Assembly: GCF_014854695.1 (NCBI RefSeq)
Contig: NZ_CP027557.1
Coordinates: 3,162,001 to 3,226,000 of the forward strand
Direction: 5' to 3'
Source of the DNA: Rhodococcus rhodochrous
GTDB lineage: Bacteria > Actinomycetota > Actinomycetes > Mycobacteriales > Mycobacteriaceae
Length of the DNA: 64,000 bases
Position numbers and translations under genes: made by a program. Positions 54,183-64,000 of this stretch are shown here, in pieces. Under the pieces are notes generated by a model, which worked only from the letters and a program-made list of their open reading frames with translations, did no database searches and was not told the DNA's origin. Every line of letters begins with the position of its first letter. Position 1 is the first letter of the stretch.

Positions 54183-55180
54183 GAGTGATCCCCTTTGCTG
54201 TCTCCGGACGTCGCTTCGTCGACTCTACCGGCGGCGGACGACGAGCTGTCCGACTCGACGCCCGTCCCGCCCTCGCCCTGTGCGGCCGGCTCTCCCCCGG
54301 CGCCCGCGGCGGCGGGGTTCAGCGACGCGGGGTCCTCGCGGCCCTTGCGGGCGAGGACGAAGTAGGCGACCGCGAGCACGAACACGATGCCCGAGGTGAA
54401 CGAGTTGATCCGGATACCCGCGATCTGGGTCGCCGCGTCGGTGCGCATGAGCTCGATCCAGAACCGGCCCGCGCAGTACCCGGCCACGTAGAGGGCGAAC
54501 AGGCGTCCGTGGCCGATCGTGAACTTCCGGTCGACGAACACCAGCAGCAGCACGACGGCGAGGTTCCACAGCAGCTCGTAGAGGAAGGTCGGGTGCACGA
54601 CGAAGGCCACCTCGCCGGTGGACACGCCGTCGACCAACCCGGGCGCGACCTGCCCCGCGTCGTTGCGCCGTTCGTAGATCTCGAGTCCCCACGCCACCGT
54701 GGTCTCGCGACCGTAGAGTTCCTGGTTGAACCAGTTGCCGAGGCGTCCGATGGCCTGCGCCAGCAGGATCGCCGGGGCGAGGGCGTCCCCGAAGGCCGGC
54801 AGCGGGATCCCCCGCCGACGGCACCCGATCCACGCACCGAGCGCACCGAAGGCGACCGCACCCCAGATGCCGAGGCCGCCCTCCCAGATCTTCAGGGCGT
54901 CGACGGGGTCGTTGCCGTCTCCGAAGTACTTCTGCCAGTCGGTGGCGACGTGGTAGAGCCGCCCACCGATCAGGCCGAAGGGCACCGCCCACACGGCGAT
55001 GTCGAGGACGGTGCCGGCCTGTCCGCCGCGTGCGACCCAGCGGCGGTCGCCCCACCAGATCGCCACGACGATCCCGACGATGATGCACAGGGCGTAGGCG
55101 CGGAGGGCGAAGGGTCCGAGATACCAGACGCCCTGCGGCGGACTCGGCAGATAGGCCAGAACAGAGGCAGTGGATGTCAC
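54179..55180 (-). CDS. lgt: Phosphatidylglycerol-prolipoprotein diacylglyceryl transferase
   Basis: 333 residues, seven transmembrane helices. Moves diacylglyceryl from phosphatidylglycerol to the lipobox Cys of prolipoproteins (such as the three receptors in this window). Lgt signature IGRLGNWFNQELYG, plus RPTFLYE-like HPTFLYELLWN and RFWIELMRTD. The C-terminal about 55 residues are acidic, Ser/Gly-rich and non-conserved. GTG 55180 overlaps the trpA stop. Confidence 0.95.
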   Translation of the reverse strand: MTSTASVLAYLPSPPQGVWYLGPFALRAYALCIIVGIVVAIWWGDRRWVARGGQAGTVLDIAVWAVPFGLIGGRLYHVATDWQKYFGDGNDPVDALKIWEGGLGIWGAVAFGALGAWIGCRRRGIPLPAFGDALAPAILLAQAIGRLGNWFNQELYGRETTVAWGLEIYERRNDAGQVAPGLVDGVSTGEVAFVVHPTFLYELLWNLAVVLLLVFVDRKFTIGHGRLFALYVAGYCAGRFWIELMRTDAATQIAGIRINSFTSGIVFVLAVAYFVLARKGREDPASLNPAAAGAGGEPAAQGEGGTGVESDSSSSAAGRVDEATSGDSKGDHS

Positions 55181-55980
55181 GAGTGCACGTTAGCGGAGCG
55201 AACGCCCTTCGCGAGATCCCGAGTCAGTGCGAGCAACGCGTCGTGTCCCTCGGCCACGGCGGAGACCAGCGCGGAGCCGACGATCACGCCGTCTGCGTAG
55301 CCCGCGATCTCCGCGGCCTGGGCACCGTTGCGCACACCGAGACCGACACCGACCGGGATCTCGGAGTGCGTGCGCACCCGGGCGACGATCTCCGGTGCGC
55401 GGTTGTCGACGCTGTCGCGGGCGCCGGTGACACCCATGGTCGAGGTGGCGTAGACGAAGCCGCGGCACTTGTCGAGGGTGGTCGCGAGGCGCTCGTTGGT
55501 CGACGACGGTGCGACCAGGAAGATCCTGCCGAGTCCGTACTTGTCGGCCGCGGCGATCCATTCCTCCGCTTCGTCCGGGACGAGGTCGGGGGTGATGATG
55601 CCGAGTCCACCCGCGGCCGCGAGGTCACGGGCGAAGTTCTCGACGCCGTACTTGAGCACGAGGTTCCAGTAGGTCATCACGACCGCGGCGCCACCGGCGG
55701 CGGTGATCGCCTCGACGGCCGGGAAGACGTCGCGAACCCGGACGCCGTTGGCGATCGCCTCGAACGCCGCGTTCTGGATGGTGGTGCCGTCCATGACCGG
55801 GTCGCTGTAGGGGATGCCGACCTCGATGAGATCGCAGCCGCCCTCGACGAGGGTCTTCATCGCCTCGACGGAACGCTCGACGGTGGGATAGCCGACCGGC
55901 AGGTAGCCGACCAGTGCGGCGCGGTTCTCGGCGCGGCAGGTCGCGAAGATCTCGGTCAGGCGTTCGTGCGGGGCGCTCAC
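55177..55980 (-). CDS. trpA: Tryptophan synthase alpha subunit
   Basis: 267 residues, TIM barrel that splits indole-3-glycerol phosphate. Catalytic Glu and Asp in [15 protein letters not shown]; phosphate site residues in GVGLGVRNG and [11 protein letters not shown] 55980 overlaps the trpB stop by 4 bp. Confidence 0.96.
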   Translation of the reverse strand: MSAPHERLTEIFATCRAENRAALVGYLPVGYPTVERSVEAMKTLVEGGCDLIEVGIPYSDPVMDGTTIQNAAFEAIANGVRVRDVFPAVEAITAAGGAAVVMTYWNLVLKYGVENFARDLAAAGGLGIITPDLVPDEAEEWIAAADKYGLGRIFLVAPSSTNERLATTLDKCRGFVYATSTMGVTGARDSVDNRAPEIVARVRTHSEIPVGVGLGVRNGAQAAEIAGYADGVIVGSALVSAVAEGHDALLALTRDLAKGVRSANVHS

Positions 55981-57290
55981 TGGGCTGCTCCTTCGGTGCC
56001 GGTCCGGTCGGCGGACTCGTCGGTCGGCAGGTAGCCGAACCACTTGGCGGCGGTGTCGACGTCCTTGTCCCCGCGGCCGGAGAGGTTGACCAGGACGATG
56101 GCGCCCTTTCCGAGCTCGGGGCCGAGCCTGACGGCACCGGCGACGGCGTGTGCCGACTCGATGGCGGGGATGATGCCCTCGGTGCGGCACAGCAGCGCGA
56201 AGGCCTCCATGGCCTCGCTGTCGGTGACGGCGCGGTACTCGGCCCGGCCGGTGTCGGCGAGCCAGGCATGTTCGGGGCCGACGCCGGGATAGTCGAGACC
56301 GGCGGAGATCGAATGCGATTCGATGGTCTGGCCGTCCTCGTTCTGCAGCAGATACGAGAACGCGCCGTGCAGGGCACCGTGGGTGCCGCCGCCGATGGTG
56401 GCGGCGTGCCGTCCGGTCTCCACCCCGTCTCCCCCGGCCTCGCAGCCGACGAGCTTGACGGACGGGTCGTCGATGAACGGGTGGAAGATGCCGATCGCGT
56501 TCGATCCGCCACCGACGCAGGCGACGACGGCATCGGGCAGACGACCTGTGAGCTCGCGGATCTGGGCGCGCGCTTCGAGGCCGATGATGCGCTGGAAGTC
56601 GCGGACCATCGCCGGGAAGGGATGCGGGCCGGCGGCGGTGCCGAAGCAGTAGTAGGTGTTGTCGGCGTTGGTGACCCAGTCGCGCATCGCCTCGTTGATC
56701 GCGTCCTTGAGGGTGCGCGATCCGGTCTTGGCGGCGATGACCTCGGAGCCGAGCAGACGCATGCGCGCGACGTTGAGGGCCTGCCGTTCGGTATCGACCT
56801 CGCCCATGTAGACGCGGCATTCGAGACCGAGCAGCGCGCATGCGGTGGCGGTGGCGACGCCGTGCTGGCCGGCGCCGGTCTCGGCGATCACGCGGGTCTT
56901 ACCCATGCGCTTGGCGAGCAGTACCTGCCCGAGCACGTTGTTGATCTTGTGTGAGCCGGTGTGGTTGAGATCCTCGCGCTTGAGGAAGATGCGCGCTCCG
57001 CCGGCGTGTTCGCTCAGGCGGGTGGCCTCGTAGACCGGAGACGGGCGTCCGGTGTAGTCGCGCTGCAGGCGGTCGAGTTCGGCCAGGAAGCCGGGATCGA
57101 CGCGTTCCTTCTCGTAGGCAGCGGTGACCTCCTCGATCACCGCCATGAGCGCCTCGGGCACATAGCGGCCACCGAAGACTCCGAAATGGCCGCGGACGTC
57201 GGGTTCGTGCGCGGTCGGAGTGGCGAGGGCTTCGCTCATCGAAGGAAGCCCTCGGCCCTTGGCGGAAAGTGCGGAATCGTCTGCAGTCAC
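55977..57290 (-). CDS. trpB: Tryptophan synthase beta subunit
   Basis: 437 residues from GTG 57290. PLP-dependent condensation of indole with serine. PLP Lys in [15 protein letters not shown], phosphate cradle [10 protein letters not shown], catalytic Glu in [10 protein letters not shown]. The first conserved residues follow ATG 57239, which is a possible alternative start. Indole is channelled from TrpA. Confidence 0.95.
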   Translation of the reverse strand: MTADDSALSAKGRGLPSMSEALATPTAHEPDVRGHFGVFGGRYVPEALMAVIEEVTAAYEKERVDPGFLAELDRLQRDYTGRPSPVYEATRLSEHAGGARIFLKREDLNHTGSHKINNVLGQVLLAKRMGKTRVIAETGAGQHGVATATACALLGLECRVYMGEVDTERQALNVARMRLLGSEVIAAKTGSRTLKDAINEAMRDWVTNADNTYYCFGTAAGPHPFPAMVRDFQRIIGLEARAQIRELTGRLPDAVVACVGGGSNAIGIFHPFIDDPSVKLVGCEAGGDGVETGRHAATIGGGTHGALHGAFSYLLQNEDGQTIESHSISAGLDYPGVGPEHAWLADTGRAEYRAVTDSEAMEAFALLCRTEGIIPAIESAHAVAGAVRLGPELGKGAIVLVNLSGRGDKDVDTAAKWFGYLPTDESADRTGTEGAAQ

Positions 57291-57351
57291 GCGTCCAGTC
57301 TGCCCCACCACGCGACGCGGATCACGTGGGGGTCCGGACCGGCCGGGACGG

Positions 57352-58161
57352 TCAGCGTGCCGGCTTGGGGCACGACGGATGCGTGCCCACCGTCACCAGT
57401 TCGGCGACTGCCTGGCGCGGATCCCCACTGGTCACCAGTCCCTCTCCGACGAGCACCGCGTCGGCGCCCGCGCCCGCGTACGCGAGCAGATCGGCCGGGC
57501 CGCGAACACCCGACTCGGCGATCTTGAGCACGTTGCTGGGCAGGCCCGGCGCGATGCGCGAGAAGGTCGTCTTGTCGACCTCGAGGGTCTTGAGGTTGCG
57601 GGCGTTGATCCCGATGACGGTGGCACCGGCTTCGAGGGCGCGGTCGGCCTCCTCTTCGGTGTGCGCCTCGACCAGCGCGGTCATGCCGAGCGACTCGACG
57701 CGGTCGATCAGCGCCGTCAGCACGGTCTGCTCGAGTGCCGCGACGATGAGGAGCACGATGTCGGCTCCGTGTGCCCTCGCCTCGTGGATCTGGTAGGGAC
57801 CGACCACGAAGTCCTTGCGCAGCACGGGAATGCGGACAGCGCGACGGACTGCGTCGAGATCGGCGAGGCTGCCGTGGAATCGGCGTTCCTCGGTGAGAAC
57901 GCTGATGGCGCGAGCGCCTCCGGACTCGTACGCTGCAGCGAGCTCGGCGGGATCGGCGATGTCGGCGAGAGCACCCTTCGAGGGGCTGGCGCGCTTGACC
58001 TCGGCGATGACCGCGATGCCCGGTTCGCGCAGCGCGGCCTTGGCGTCGATCGGCGGGGGCGCGGCCGCGGCCGCAGCCTTGACGGAGGCGAGATCGAGGG
58101 CCGCCTCACGGGCGGCGACGTCTGCTCGCACTCCTTCGAGAATCGAATCGAGAACTGTCAT
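57352..58161 (-). CDS. trpC: Indole-3-glycerol-phosphate synthase
   Basis: 269 residues, TIM barrel. [12 protein letters not shown] with the catalytic Lys, [26 protein letters not shown] and [11 protein letters not shown] are diagnostic. About 60 bp upstream of trpB; not fused to TrpF. Confidence 0.96.
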   Translation of the reverse strand: MTVLDSILEGVRADVAAREAALDLASVKAAAAAAPPPIDAKAALREPGIAVIAEVKRASPSKGALADIADPAELAAAYESGGARAISVLTEERRFHGSLADLDAVRRAVRIPVLRKDFVVGPYQIHEARAHGADIVLLIVAALEQTVLTALIDRVESLGMTALVEAHTEEEADRALEAGATVIGINARNLKTLEVDKTTFSRIAPGLPSNVLKIAESGVRGPADLLAYAGAGADAVLVGEGLVTSGDPRQAVAELVTVGTHPSCPKPAR

Positions 58162-58252
58162 CGTGGCTCGAGTCCTTTCCCACCCTGCTCAATCCCGATG
58201 TGATCAAGCTCATCGGATCTGTCTAGAAGAGTAGTGAAGTGGTTTACAGCGG

Positions 58253-58918
58253 TCACCGGCGGGTGTCCGTATCACCCTCGTCACCGTCGTCCGTGGGATC
58301 CTCACCTGCATCCAGCGCGTCCCACAGACCGCGTTCGGACAGGGGTTCGTCGTTCTCGGCGCGCCGGGCGACCGCCTCGCGACGTGCTGCCGGGGCGTCG
58401 TACTTCGACGACAGTCCGGCCGCCTCGCGCGGGGTGCGCCACAGCGTCACCGCCGCAGCGAGGGCCGCGACGGCGCCGACGATCGCGAGGACGGCCGGCA
58501 GCGGATAGGTCTGGACGGCGGTCACGGTCGCGCGGTCGGGCAGCGCGGCGACACCGGCCGCGGTCTCGGGGTCTGCGTCGACGGTGAGCAACCGGACGGC
58601 GGGGATCGCGGCCGCGACGGCGACGACCGCGACCACGAGCGAGACGAGACGCAGCGCGAGTCCGCGCACCGCGAAGACGGCGGCGACCGCCGCGAGCAGC
58701 ACGAGAGCGAGCGGGGTCAGTGCCGCCGCCCAGCGGCCACCCTCGAGGTCGTCGACGCGGTCGATCCCGAGTCCGTCGGACGAGACGGCGGTGACCCACG
58801 TCATCCGGCTCGATGCCCACAACAGGGCTGCACCGACCCCGAGCAGCAGGGCGGCGATCACGGTCGGCCGGCGCCGGCGTCCGGTGGTGGGGCCGGCGTC
58901 CGGCGTCTCCGCGGTCAC
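58253..58918 (-). CDS. TIGR02234 membrane protein of the trp operon
   Basis: 221 residues, four transmembrane helices (about 21-40, 68-86, 88-108, 140-160) and a charged cytoplasmic tail. Homologue of M. tuberculosis Rv1610, always found between trpE and trpC in these genera; function unknown, possibly tied to tryptophan supply. GTG 58918 overlaps the trpE stop. The 91-bp gap to trpC holds no feature. Confidence 0.85.
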   Translation of the reverse strand: MTAETPDAGPTTGRRRRPTVIAALLLGVGAALLWASSRMTWVTAVSSDGLGIDRVDDLEGGRWAAALTPLALVLLAAVAAVFAVRGLALRLVSLVVAVVAVAAAIPAVRLLTVDADPETAAGVAALPDRATVTAVQTYPLPAVLAIVGAVAALAAAVTLWRTPREAAGLSSKYDAPAARREAVARRAENDEPLSERGLWDALDAGEDPTDDGDEGDTDTRR

Positions 58919-60510
58919 CGTGCGTCACCGCCGTAGGTGGTGAGGGTGGACGCGGCGGCCACTGCGGCGAGGGCGGACATGGCCTTGTTGCGGGCCTCGG
59001 TGTCCTCGGCCTCCGGATCGGAGTCGGCGACGATGCCGGCACCCGCCTGCACGTAGGCGACGCCGTCCTTGACGAGCGCGGAGCGGATCGCGATGGCGGT
59101 GTCGGCGTCGCCCGCGAAATCGAGATAGCCGACGATGCCGCCGTAGATGCCGCGGCGGGTGGGTTCGAGTTCCTCGATCAGTTCCATCGCGCGCACCTTC
59201 GGCGCCCCCGACAGGGTCCCGGCGGGGAAACACGCCGTGACGGCGTCGAGGGCGTGCTTGCCCTCCGCGAGTCGCCCGGTGACCGTGGAGACGAGGTGCA
59301 TCACGTGGCTGTACCGCTCGATGTGGCGGTAGTCGTGCACCTCGACGGTGCCCGGCGTGCACACCCGGCCGAGATCGTTGCGGCCGAGATCGACGAGCAT
59401 GAGGTGCTCGGCGTTCTCCTTCTCGTCGTGGACGAGGTCCTTCTCGAGCAGGATGTCCTCCTCCTCGTTCGCGCCGCGCCACCGGGTCCCGGCGATGGGA
59501 TGGGTGGTGGCCACCCCGTCCGAGACCGTCACGAGCGCCTCCGGGCTCGATCCGACGATCGAGAAGGCCGTCTCGCCGTCCGGGCCGGGGATGTGGAGCA
59601 GGAACATGTACGGGCTGGGGTTGGAGGCGCGGAGCATCCGGTAGACGTCGATCGGCTCTGCGTCGCAGTCGATCTCGAAACGCTGCGAGAGCACCACCTG
59701 GAAGGCCTCACCGGCCTCGATGTCGCCGATCAGTTTGCGGACGTCCGTGCAGAACGACTCGGTGGTGCGCTGACGGCGGTAGTCGGGTTCGGGCCGCGAG
59801 TAGGTCGCGACGGTGGCCGGCGCGGGCGCGGCGAGCGCCGCGGTCATCCGGTCGAGGCGGGCGACGGCGTCGTCGTAGGCCTCGTCGACGCGCTCGTCGG
59901 AGCCGTCCCAGTTCACGGCGTTGGCGATGAGCCAGATCATGCCCTCGTGGTGGTCGACGGCCGCGAGGTCGGTGGCCAGCAGCATCACCATCTCGGGGAT
60001 CTGCAGATCGTCCTCGGCGAGCGTCGGCAGCTTCTCGAGATGACGGACGACGTCGTAGCCGAGATAACCGACCATGCCGCTGGTGAGGGGCGGCAGTCCG
60101 TGGATGCGATCGGTGTGGAGCAACTGGAGGGTCTCCCCGAGGACGTCGACGGGGTTGCCACCCGTGGGCGCGCCGGCCGGGACGTTGCCGTACCAGGCGG
60201 CGTCGCCGTCGACGACGGTCAGCGCTGCCGGGCTCCCGGCGCCGATGAACGACCACCGCGACCACGACCGGCCGTTCTCCGCCGACTCGAGCAGGAAGGT
60301 CCCGGGGCGGTCGGCCGCGAGCTTGCGGTAGGCCGACAGCGGGGTCTCCGCGTCCGCGAGCACCTTGCGGGTCACCGGGACCACGCGGTGCTCGGCGGCC
60401 AGCTGGCGGAACTGCTCGCGGGTGGTCGTCGAATCGGAACGGCCGCCACCCGAGGAGTCGGTGGTGGCTGCGGGAATGGTGGTGGGCTCGCCGGACATGG
60501 GCCCCATCAT
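58915..60510 (-). CDS. trpE: Anthranilate synthase component I
   Basis: 531 residues from ATG 60510, with GAGG eight bases upstream; ATG 60498 is the alternative. The N-terminal domain has the feedback Trp-binding LLES ([20 protein letters not shown]). The chorismate-binding domain has [35 protein letters not shown] and [15 protein letters not shown]. No trpG or trpD lies nearby. First trp gene of the cluster, 32 bp from the upstream dioxygenase gene, so read-through is possible. Confidence 0.95.
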   Translation of the reverse strand: MMGPMSGEPTTIPAATTDSSGGGRSDSTTTREQFRQLAAEHRVVPVTRKVLADAETPLSAYRKLAADRPGTFLLESAENGRSWSRWSFIGAGSPAALTVVDGDAAWYGNVPAGAPTGGNPVDVLGETLQLLHTDRIHGLPPLTSGMVGYLGYDVVRHLEKLPTLAEDDLQIPEMVMLLATDLAAVDHHEGMIWLIANAVNWDGSDERVDEAYDDAVARLDRMTAALAAPAPATVATYSRPEPDYRRQRTTESFCTDVRKLIGDIEAGEAFQVVLSQRFEIDCDAEPIDVYRMLRASNPSPYMFLLHIPGPDGETAFSIVGSSPEALVTVSDGVATTHPIAGTRWRGANEEEDILLEKDLVHDEKENAEHLMLVDLGRNDLGRVCTPGTVEVHDYRHIERYSHVMHLVSTVTGRLAEGKHALDAVTACFPAGTLSGAPKVRAMELIEELEPTRRGIYGGIVGYLDFAGDADTAIAIRSALVKDGVAYVQAGAGIVADSDPEAEDTEARNKAMSALAAVAAASTLTTYGGDAR

Positions 60511-60542
60511 CCCAGGGACCTCGTCCGGCTCTGCAGCCGCCG

Positions 60543-61331
60543 TCAGGCGACCTGGAACGAGCGCTTGGCCAGGCCCATCCAGAAGCCGTCGACGACCTGG
60601 TCGATGCCGCGGCCGGGAGCGTCGGAGGCACCGAGGGTGACGAACAGTGGGGCGAAGTGCTCGACCGTCGGATGCGCGTAGGGCATGCCCGGTGCGCGGT
60701 GCCGGAAGTCGAGCAGCGCGTCGACGTCGCCGCGCGCGAGCTGCTCGGCGGTCCAGTGGTCGAACTCCGCGGACCAGCCCGGTGCGGGCGCCTCGGGGCG
60801 CGGGTCGCGCAGGAAGGGCAGACCGTGCGTGGTGAATCCGGAACCGATGATGAGCACACCCTGCTCGCGCAGCGGCCGCAGTCGTGTGCCCAGGTGCAGC
60901 AGGCGTTCCGGATCCAGTGTAGGTAAGGAGATCTGCAGCACCGGGATGTCGGCATCCGGGTACATGACGGTCAGCGGCACGTAGGCACCGTGGTCGAGTC
61001 CGCGGTGGGGTTGCTGCACGACCGGTTCGTCGTCGGGCATCAGTGCCGCGACCTGCCGGGCCAGTTCGGGCGCGCCGGGGCTGGTGTAGGTCACCTCGTA
61101 GAAACGGCGCGGGAATCCCCCGAAGTCGTACACGAGCGGGGTGCCGGTGGTCGTCGAACCGATGGTCAGCGGAGCGGATTCCCAGTGCGCCGAGACCACG
61201 AGGATCGCTGTGGGTCGCGGCAGGTCGGCCGCCCAGCGCTGCAGCTGTGACACCCACAGTTCGCTGTCGACGAGCGGCGGGGCGCCGTGACTGAGGTACA
61301 GGGCGGGCGTGGTCGCGGAATCGATGGTCAT
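60543..61331 (-). CDS. Class III extradiol ring-cleavage dioxygenase (DODA/YgiD type)
   Basis: 262 residues of the LigB superfamily. Metal ligand His in [15 protein letters not shown] with conserved His, and ILVVSAHW are typical of the 4,5-DOPA dioxygenase-extradiol group. [11 protein letters not shown] and FDHWTAEQL follow in the second half. Probably Zn or Fe(II) dependent; the phenolic substrate is unknown. ATG 61331 faces a MarR gene with a palindrome between them. Confidence 0.85.
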   Translation of the reverse strand: MTIDSATTPALYLSHGAPPLVDSELWVSQLQRWAADLPRPTAILVVSAHWESAPLTIGSTTTGTPLVYDFGGFPRRFYEVTYTSPGAPELARQVAALMPDDEPVVQQPHRGLDHGAYVPLTVMYPDADIPVLQISLPTLDPERLLHLGTRLRPLREQGVLIIGSGFTTHGLPFLRDPRPEAPAPGWSAEFDHWTAEQLARGDVDALLDFRHRAPGMPYAHPTVEHFAPLFVTLGASDAPGRGIDQVVDGFWMGLAKRSFQVA

Positions 61332-61345
61332 GACATCCCCTCAAG

Positions 61346-61357
61346 TTGAAGCTTCAA
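61346..61357. promoter_or_regulatory. MarR-type operator candidate
   Basis: Perfect 12-bp palindrome TTGAAGCTTCAA in the 110-bp gap between the divergent dioxygenase and MarR genes, 15 bp from the dioxygenase start; flanking CAAG bases extend the symmetry on one side. Confidence 0.6.
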
Positions 61358-61441
61358 GTATCATAGAGGAGAACCCGTCGCGCGGCCATGTTCATTCCCC
61401 GGCCGGGTGCGACAGCGAGACCGAACGAGCGAGGAGCAGGC

Positions 61442-61927
61442 ATGAGCAACGAGGACCCGCGGTGGCTCGATCCGACGCAGCAGAACGCCTGGCGGGCGCT
61501 CGTCTCCGTCGTCACGCGACTGCCGGCCGCGCTCGACACCCAGATGCAACGCGACTCCGACATGACGCACTTCGAGTACTTCGTCCTCGCACTGCTCTCC
61601 GAGAACCCCGAGCGCCGACTGCGTCTCAACGCCCTCGCCGCCGAGGCCAACGCGTCGCTGTCGCGGCTCTCGCACGTCGTCACGCGCCTCGAGAAGCGCG
61701 GCTGGGTTCGACGCGAACCGGTTCCGGGCAGTCGCGGTTCGTACGCCGTGCTCACCGATGCCGGTTACGACACCGTCGTCGAGGCGGCACCGAGCCACGT
61801 CGAGGCGGTGCGCAGGCTCGTGTTCGACGGCCTCGACGACGACCAGGTGCGCGCGCTCGCGCGCCTGGGCTCCGCCCTGGTCGAGCAGATCGACGAGGGG
61901 ATCGCCGGCGGTATCGGCAAGGCGTGA
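61442..61927 (+). CDS. MarR-family transcriptional regulator
   Basis: 161 residues with a winged-helix core (LNALAAEANASLSRLSHVVTRLEKRGWVRREPVPGSRGSYAVLTDAG). GAGGAG lies before ATG 61442; 18 extra N-terminal residues from 61388 are unlikely. Probably controls the divergent dioxygenase (and itself) through the palindrome at 61346-61357, releasing it when an aromatic ligand binds. Confidence 0.88.
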   Translation: MSNEDPRWLDPTQQNAWRALVSVVTRLPAALDTQMQRDSDMTHFEYFVLALLSENPERRLRLNALAAEANASLSRLSHVVTRLEKRGWVRREPVPGSRGSYAVLTDAGYDTVVEAAPSHVEAVRRLVFDGLDDDQVRALARLGSALVEQIDEGIAGGIGKA

Positions 61928-61960
61928 GCCGCCGCCTCACCCGGCCCACGACCCTCCCGC

Positions 61961-61980
61961 GCCCCGTCACGTGGCGGGGC
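61961..61980. terminator. Hairpin between the MarR and acyl-CoA dehydrogenase genes
   Basis: GCCCCG/CGGGGC stem with an eight-base loop in the region of the dehydrogenase stop, between convergent genes. No T-run. Confidence 0.45.
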
Positions 61981-63250
61981 GGCTCCGTGGCACGTCCCGG
62001 AACGGGATGTTCGGGTCGTGGCTGCGCTCACGCGGCATGCCGAGCACGCGTTCGCTGATGGCGTTGCGCGCCATCTCCGTCGTCCCGCCCGCGATGCACC
62101 ACACCTGCCGCATCAGATGGTCGACGCCACGTTGCGCGACCGCTCCGTCGGCCTCGTCCCAGGCGGCACCGTTGGCATCGGTGAACTCGTAGCCGATGGT
62201 GACGAGCCGGCTCTCCACGACACCGGACATCAGGCGGGCGATGCTCGCGGCCTGGTCCGACATGGTCCGCGTGGCCACGCCCGTGGACACCCGCTGTTCG
62301 AGGGACTGCTTGACCAGTTCGAGCATCCGCGCCTCCCCGAGCAGGTCGCGGGCGAGCGGGTCGTCGAGCCGGCCGGCGTCGCGGGCCACGGCGAACAGCT
62401 CGGGCATCCGCGAGGCGCCGCGCGAGACCCCCGCCGGGATCGTCGTGTACGGCGAGTTCCGGTACATGCGTTCGTGGAACATCCAGCGGGTGCCCACGGT
62501 CCAGCCGTCGTCGACCTCGCCGAGCCGGTCACTGTCGGGGACACGCACGTCGGTCAGGAATTCCTGGCAGAACTCCTTCGAGCCGCTGAGCATCTCGATG
62601 CGATGCACCTCGACCGACGGTTGTTTCAGCGGCACCATGAAGACGGTCAGACCCCGGTTCTTCGGGACGTCCCAGTTGGTGCGGGCCAGGCACAGCGCCC
62701 AATCCGACCACCATGCACCGGTGGTCCAGATCTTCGATCCGTTGAGGATCCAGTCCTCACCGTCGCGGACCGCGGTGGTGACGGCGGCGGCCACGTCGGA
62801 TCCGCCGCTGGGTTCGGAGAGCATCTGCATCCACAGTTCCTCGCCCTTCAGGATGGCGGGGATGTGGCGGCGCTTCTGTTCCTCGGTCCCGAATTCGAGC
62901 AGCACCGCGGCGCACGGCACGAAGGTGGGTACCTGCAGGCGGGACGGATATTCGTAGCCGGCGAGTTCCTCGTCGAACACCTGCTGATAGGCGCGCGGCA
63001 GCCCCTGCCCGCCGTACTCGCGGGGAAAGCAGATGCCGGCGAAGCCCGCGTCGAACATCGCCCGCTGGATGTCGCGCTCGCGCCGGACGAGGGCCAGTTC
63101 CTCCTCGTCGGACGCTTCGGGGCGGAGCACCCCGATGTAGGCCGCGGAGTCGGAGCGTTCCAGGTTGGCGTCGATCCACGCCCGTGCCCGCGCCCGGAAC
63201 TCGTCGAGCGTCTCGGTCACGTCGGCCCTGTCCGAGGTGTCGAGGGTCAT
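61967..63250 (-). CDS. Acyl-CoA dehydrogenase (second of a pair)
   Basis: 427 residues, FAD flavoprotein of beta-oxidation type. GICFPREYGGQG, MLSEPSGGSDVAAAVTTA (FAD/substrate loop), NGSKIWTTGAWWSDW and IAGGTTEMARNAISERVLGMPRE (FAD dimer motif) are clear. With the preceding dehydrogenase it looks like the two-subunit FadE pairs of Mycobacteriales that act on steroid side chains or branched acids. ATG 63250 touches the stop of the upstream gene. Confidence 0.92.
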   Translation of the reverse strand: MTLDTSDRADVTETLDEFRARARAWIDANLERSDSAAYIGVLRPEASDEEELALVRRERDIQRAMFDAGFAGICFPREYGGQGLPRAYQQVFDEELAGYEYPSRLQVPTFVPCAAVLLEFGTEEQKRRHIPAILKGEELWMQMLSEPSGGSDVAAAVTTAVRDGEDWILNGSKIWTTGAWWSDWALCLARTNWDVPKNRGLTVFMVPLKQPSVEVHRIEMLSGSKEFCQEFLTDVRVPDSDRLGEVDDGWTVGTRWMFHERMYRNSPYTTIPAGVSRGASRMPELFAVARDAGRLDDPLARDLLGEARMLELVKQSLEQRVSTGVATRTMSDQAASIARLMSGVVESRLVTIGYEFTDANGAAWDEADGAVAQRGVDHLMRQVWCIAGGTTEMARNAISERVLGMPRERSHDPNIPFRDVPRSRPAT

Positions 63251-64000
63251 CAGGATGCCTCCCGGAGTTCGACGATGTCGGCGAGACGGGCACGATGTTC
63301 GGCCGGGGTGCCGAAGCCGGAGCGGTTCGCGGCCGCGCGTCGCGCATAGAGGTGCAGATCGTGTTCGTAGGTCACGCCGATCCCGCCGTGGATCTGGATG
63401 CAGTCCTGTACCAGCTCGCTGCCGTACTGCCCTATGTAGGCCTTTGCGGCGCAGAGGAGTTCGTCCGCATCGGGGCTCGATGTCGCGACCGCTCCGGCCG
63501 CCCGGTCGGCGATGGCATGACTCGCCTCGAGCCAGGTCTTCATGTCGGCGAACCGGTGCTTGAGTTCCTGATAGGACGCGAGCGGGCGACCGAAGGCATA
63601 GCGGTCGAACACCCACGCGACGGTGAGGTCGAAGACCGCTTGCAGCGCTCCGACGGATTCGGCGGCGGAGATGACGAGCGCGGTCCGCCGCGCGCGGGCG
63701 GCGTCGTCCGCTCCCCCGCCGGGTTCGCCGACGACGGAGCTCCGCGGCACGCGCACCTCGTCGAAGTGGACCGCGGCGTAGCGCCGCGTGACGTCGATCG
63801 ACTGCAGTGGTGTGACCGTCACTCCGTCCGTGTGGCGGGGCACGAGCACGTTCGTCACGTCCTGCCCGGTCCGACCGGTCACGAGCAGGAGCTCGGCGGT
63901 GGCACCGGCTTCGACGGGGCGTTTGGTGCCGGTGACGACCACCTCGTCGCCGTCGATCCGGATCTCGACGGGCGCGGTGGCGGTCCGGCTGCCGGCGTGC
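63250..64000 (-). CDS. Acyl-CoA dehydrogenase (first of a pair, 5' end outside window)
   Basis: About 250 C-terminal residues are visible and the frame is open to the window edge. VRVPRSSVVGEPGGG, DRYAFGRPLASYQELKHRFADM and QIHGGIGVTYEHDLHLYARR are family hallmarks. The stop codon 63250-63252 shares one base with the next ATG, so the two subunits are translationally coupled and probably assemble as a heteromer. Confidence 0.9.
   Translation of the reverse strand, partial: HAGSRTATAPVEIRIDGDEVVVTGTKRPVEAGATAELLLVTGRTGQDVTNVLVPRHTDGVTVTPLQSIDVTRRYAAVHFDEVRVPRSSVVGEPGGGADDAARARRTALVISAAESVGALQAVFDLTVAWVFDRYAFGRPLASYQELKHRFADMKTWLEASHAIADRAAGAVATSSPDADELLCAAKAYIGQYGSELVQDCIQIHGGIGVTYEHDLHLYARRAAANRSGFGTPAEHRARLADIVELREAS

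Noticed and set aside
58162..58252. trp attenuator with a Trp-codon leader peptide
   Set aside because: No short ORF with consecutive Trp codons was found here or in the 32 bp before trpE.

Overview
The window is a gene-dense, high-GC actinobacterial chromosome segment. The host is most likely a Rhodococcus or a close mycolic-acid-containing relative (Mycobacteriales). Three things point this way: a trpE-TIGR02234-trpC-trpB-trpA-lgt-TM2-pyk-tesB order matching the corresponding M. tuberculosis region, a wax-ester-synthase/DGAT next to a mycolate-type methyltransferase, and a pdtaR / tRNA-Leu / polA / TrxB1-type neighbourhood. No insertion sequence, prophage, plasmid function or CRISPR array was seen. 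Two genes are cut by the window edges: an isocitrate/isopropylmalate-type dehydrogenase at the left and an acyl-CoA dehydrogenase at the right.

Layout. 1-3.4 kb: partial dehydrogenase, 2'-5' RNA ligase-like protein, a tiny membrane protein, a GlxA-type regulator, thioredoxin. 3.5-6.2 kb: polA. 6.4-12.0 kb: a branched-chain-amide ABC transporter (livHMGF, then a convergent lipoprotein binding protein). 12.2-14.3 kb: pdtaR, a tRNA with a Leu(CAA) anticodon, a membrane protein and a LexA-type repressor. 14.3-20.8 kb: a secreted serine hydrolase, an FtsK-like protein without a Walker A motif, then flavodoxin, universal stress protein, PEP synthase and K+ channel genes, which look like a stress/redox group. 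20.9-27.4 kb: BacA/YddA-type ABC exporter, DUF389 protein, WS/DGAT, cyclopropane/mycolate methyltransferase, msrA. 27.5-43.4 kb: the complete nuo operon for complex I, with nuoE and nuoF fused in one reading frame. 43.6-45.7 kb: degenerate response regulator, small membrane protein, and a siderophore-binding lipoprotein behind an IdeR/DtxR-like box.

45.8-49.6 kb: metI, metN, metQ and a 2-oxoglutarate/Fe(II) oxygenase form one minus-strand operon. It is preceded by a previously unlisted 25-codon ORF ending in a Cys cluster (A-C-C-R-C-R), a probable cysteine-sensing leader peptide. 49.7-50.9 kb: a PfpI/MarR pair behind a perfect 13-bp inverted repeat that overlaps the promoter and the start codon. 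50.8-60.5 kb: tesB, pyk, TM2 protein, lgt and the trp genes (trpD is absent). 60.5-64 kb: an extradiol-dioxygenase-like gene divergent from a MarR regulator, and a pair of acyl-CoA dehydrogenases.

The most noteworthy observations are the Cys leader and adjacent 16-bp palindrome ahead of the methionine-transport operon, the NuoEF fusion, the leaderless PfpI/MarR operator, and the Leu-anticodon tRNA with a short variable loop. Functions are assigned from recognised motifs in the translations. No database search was run.
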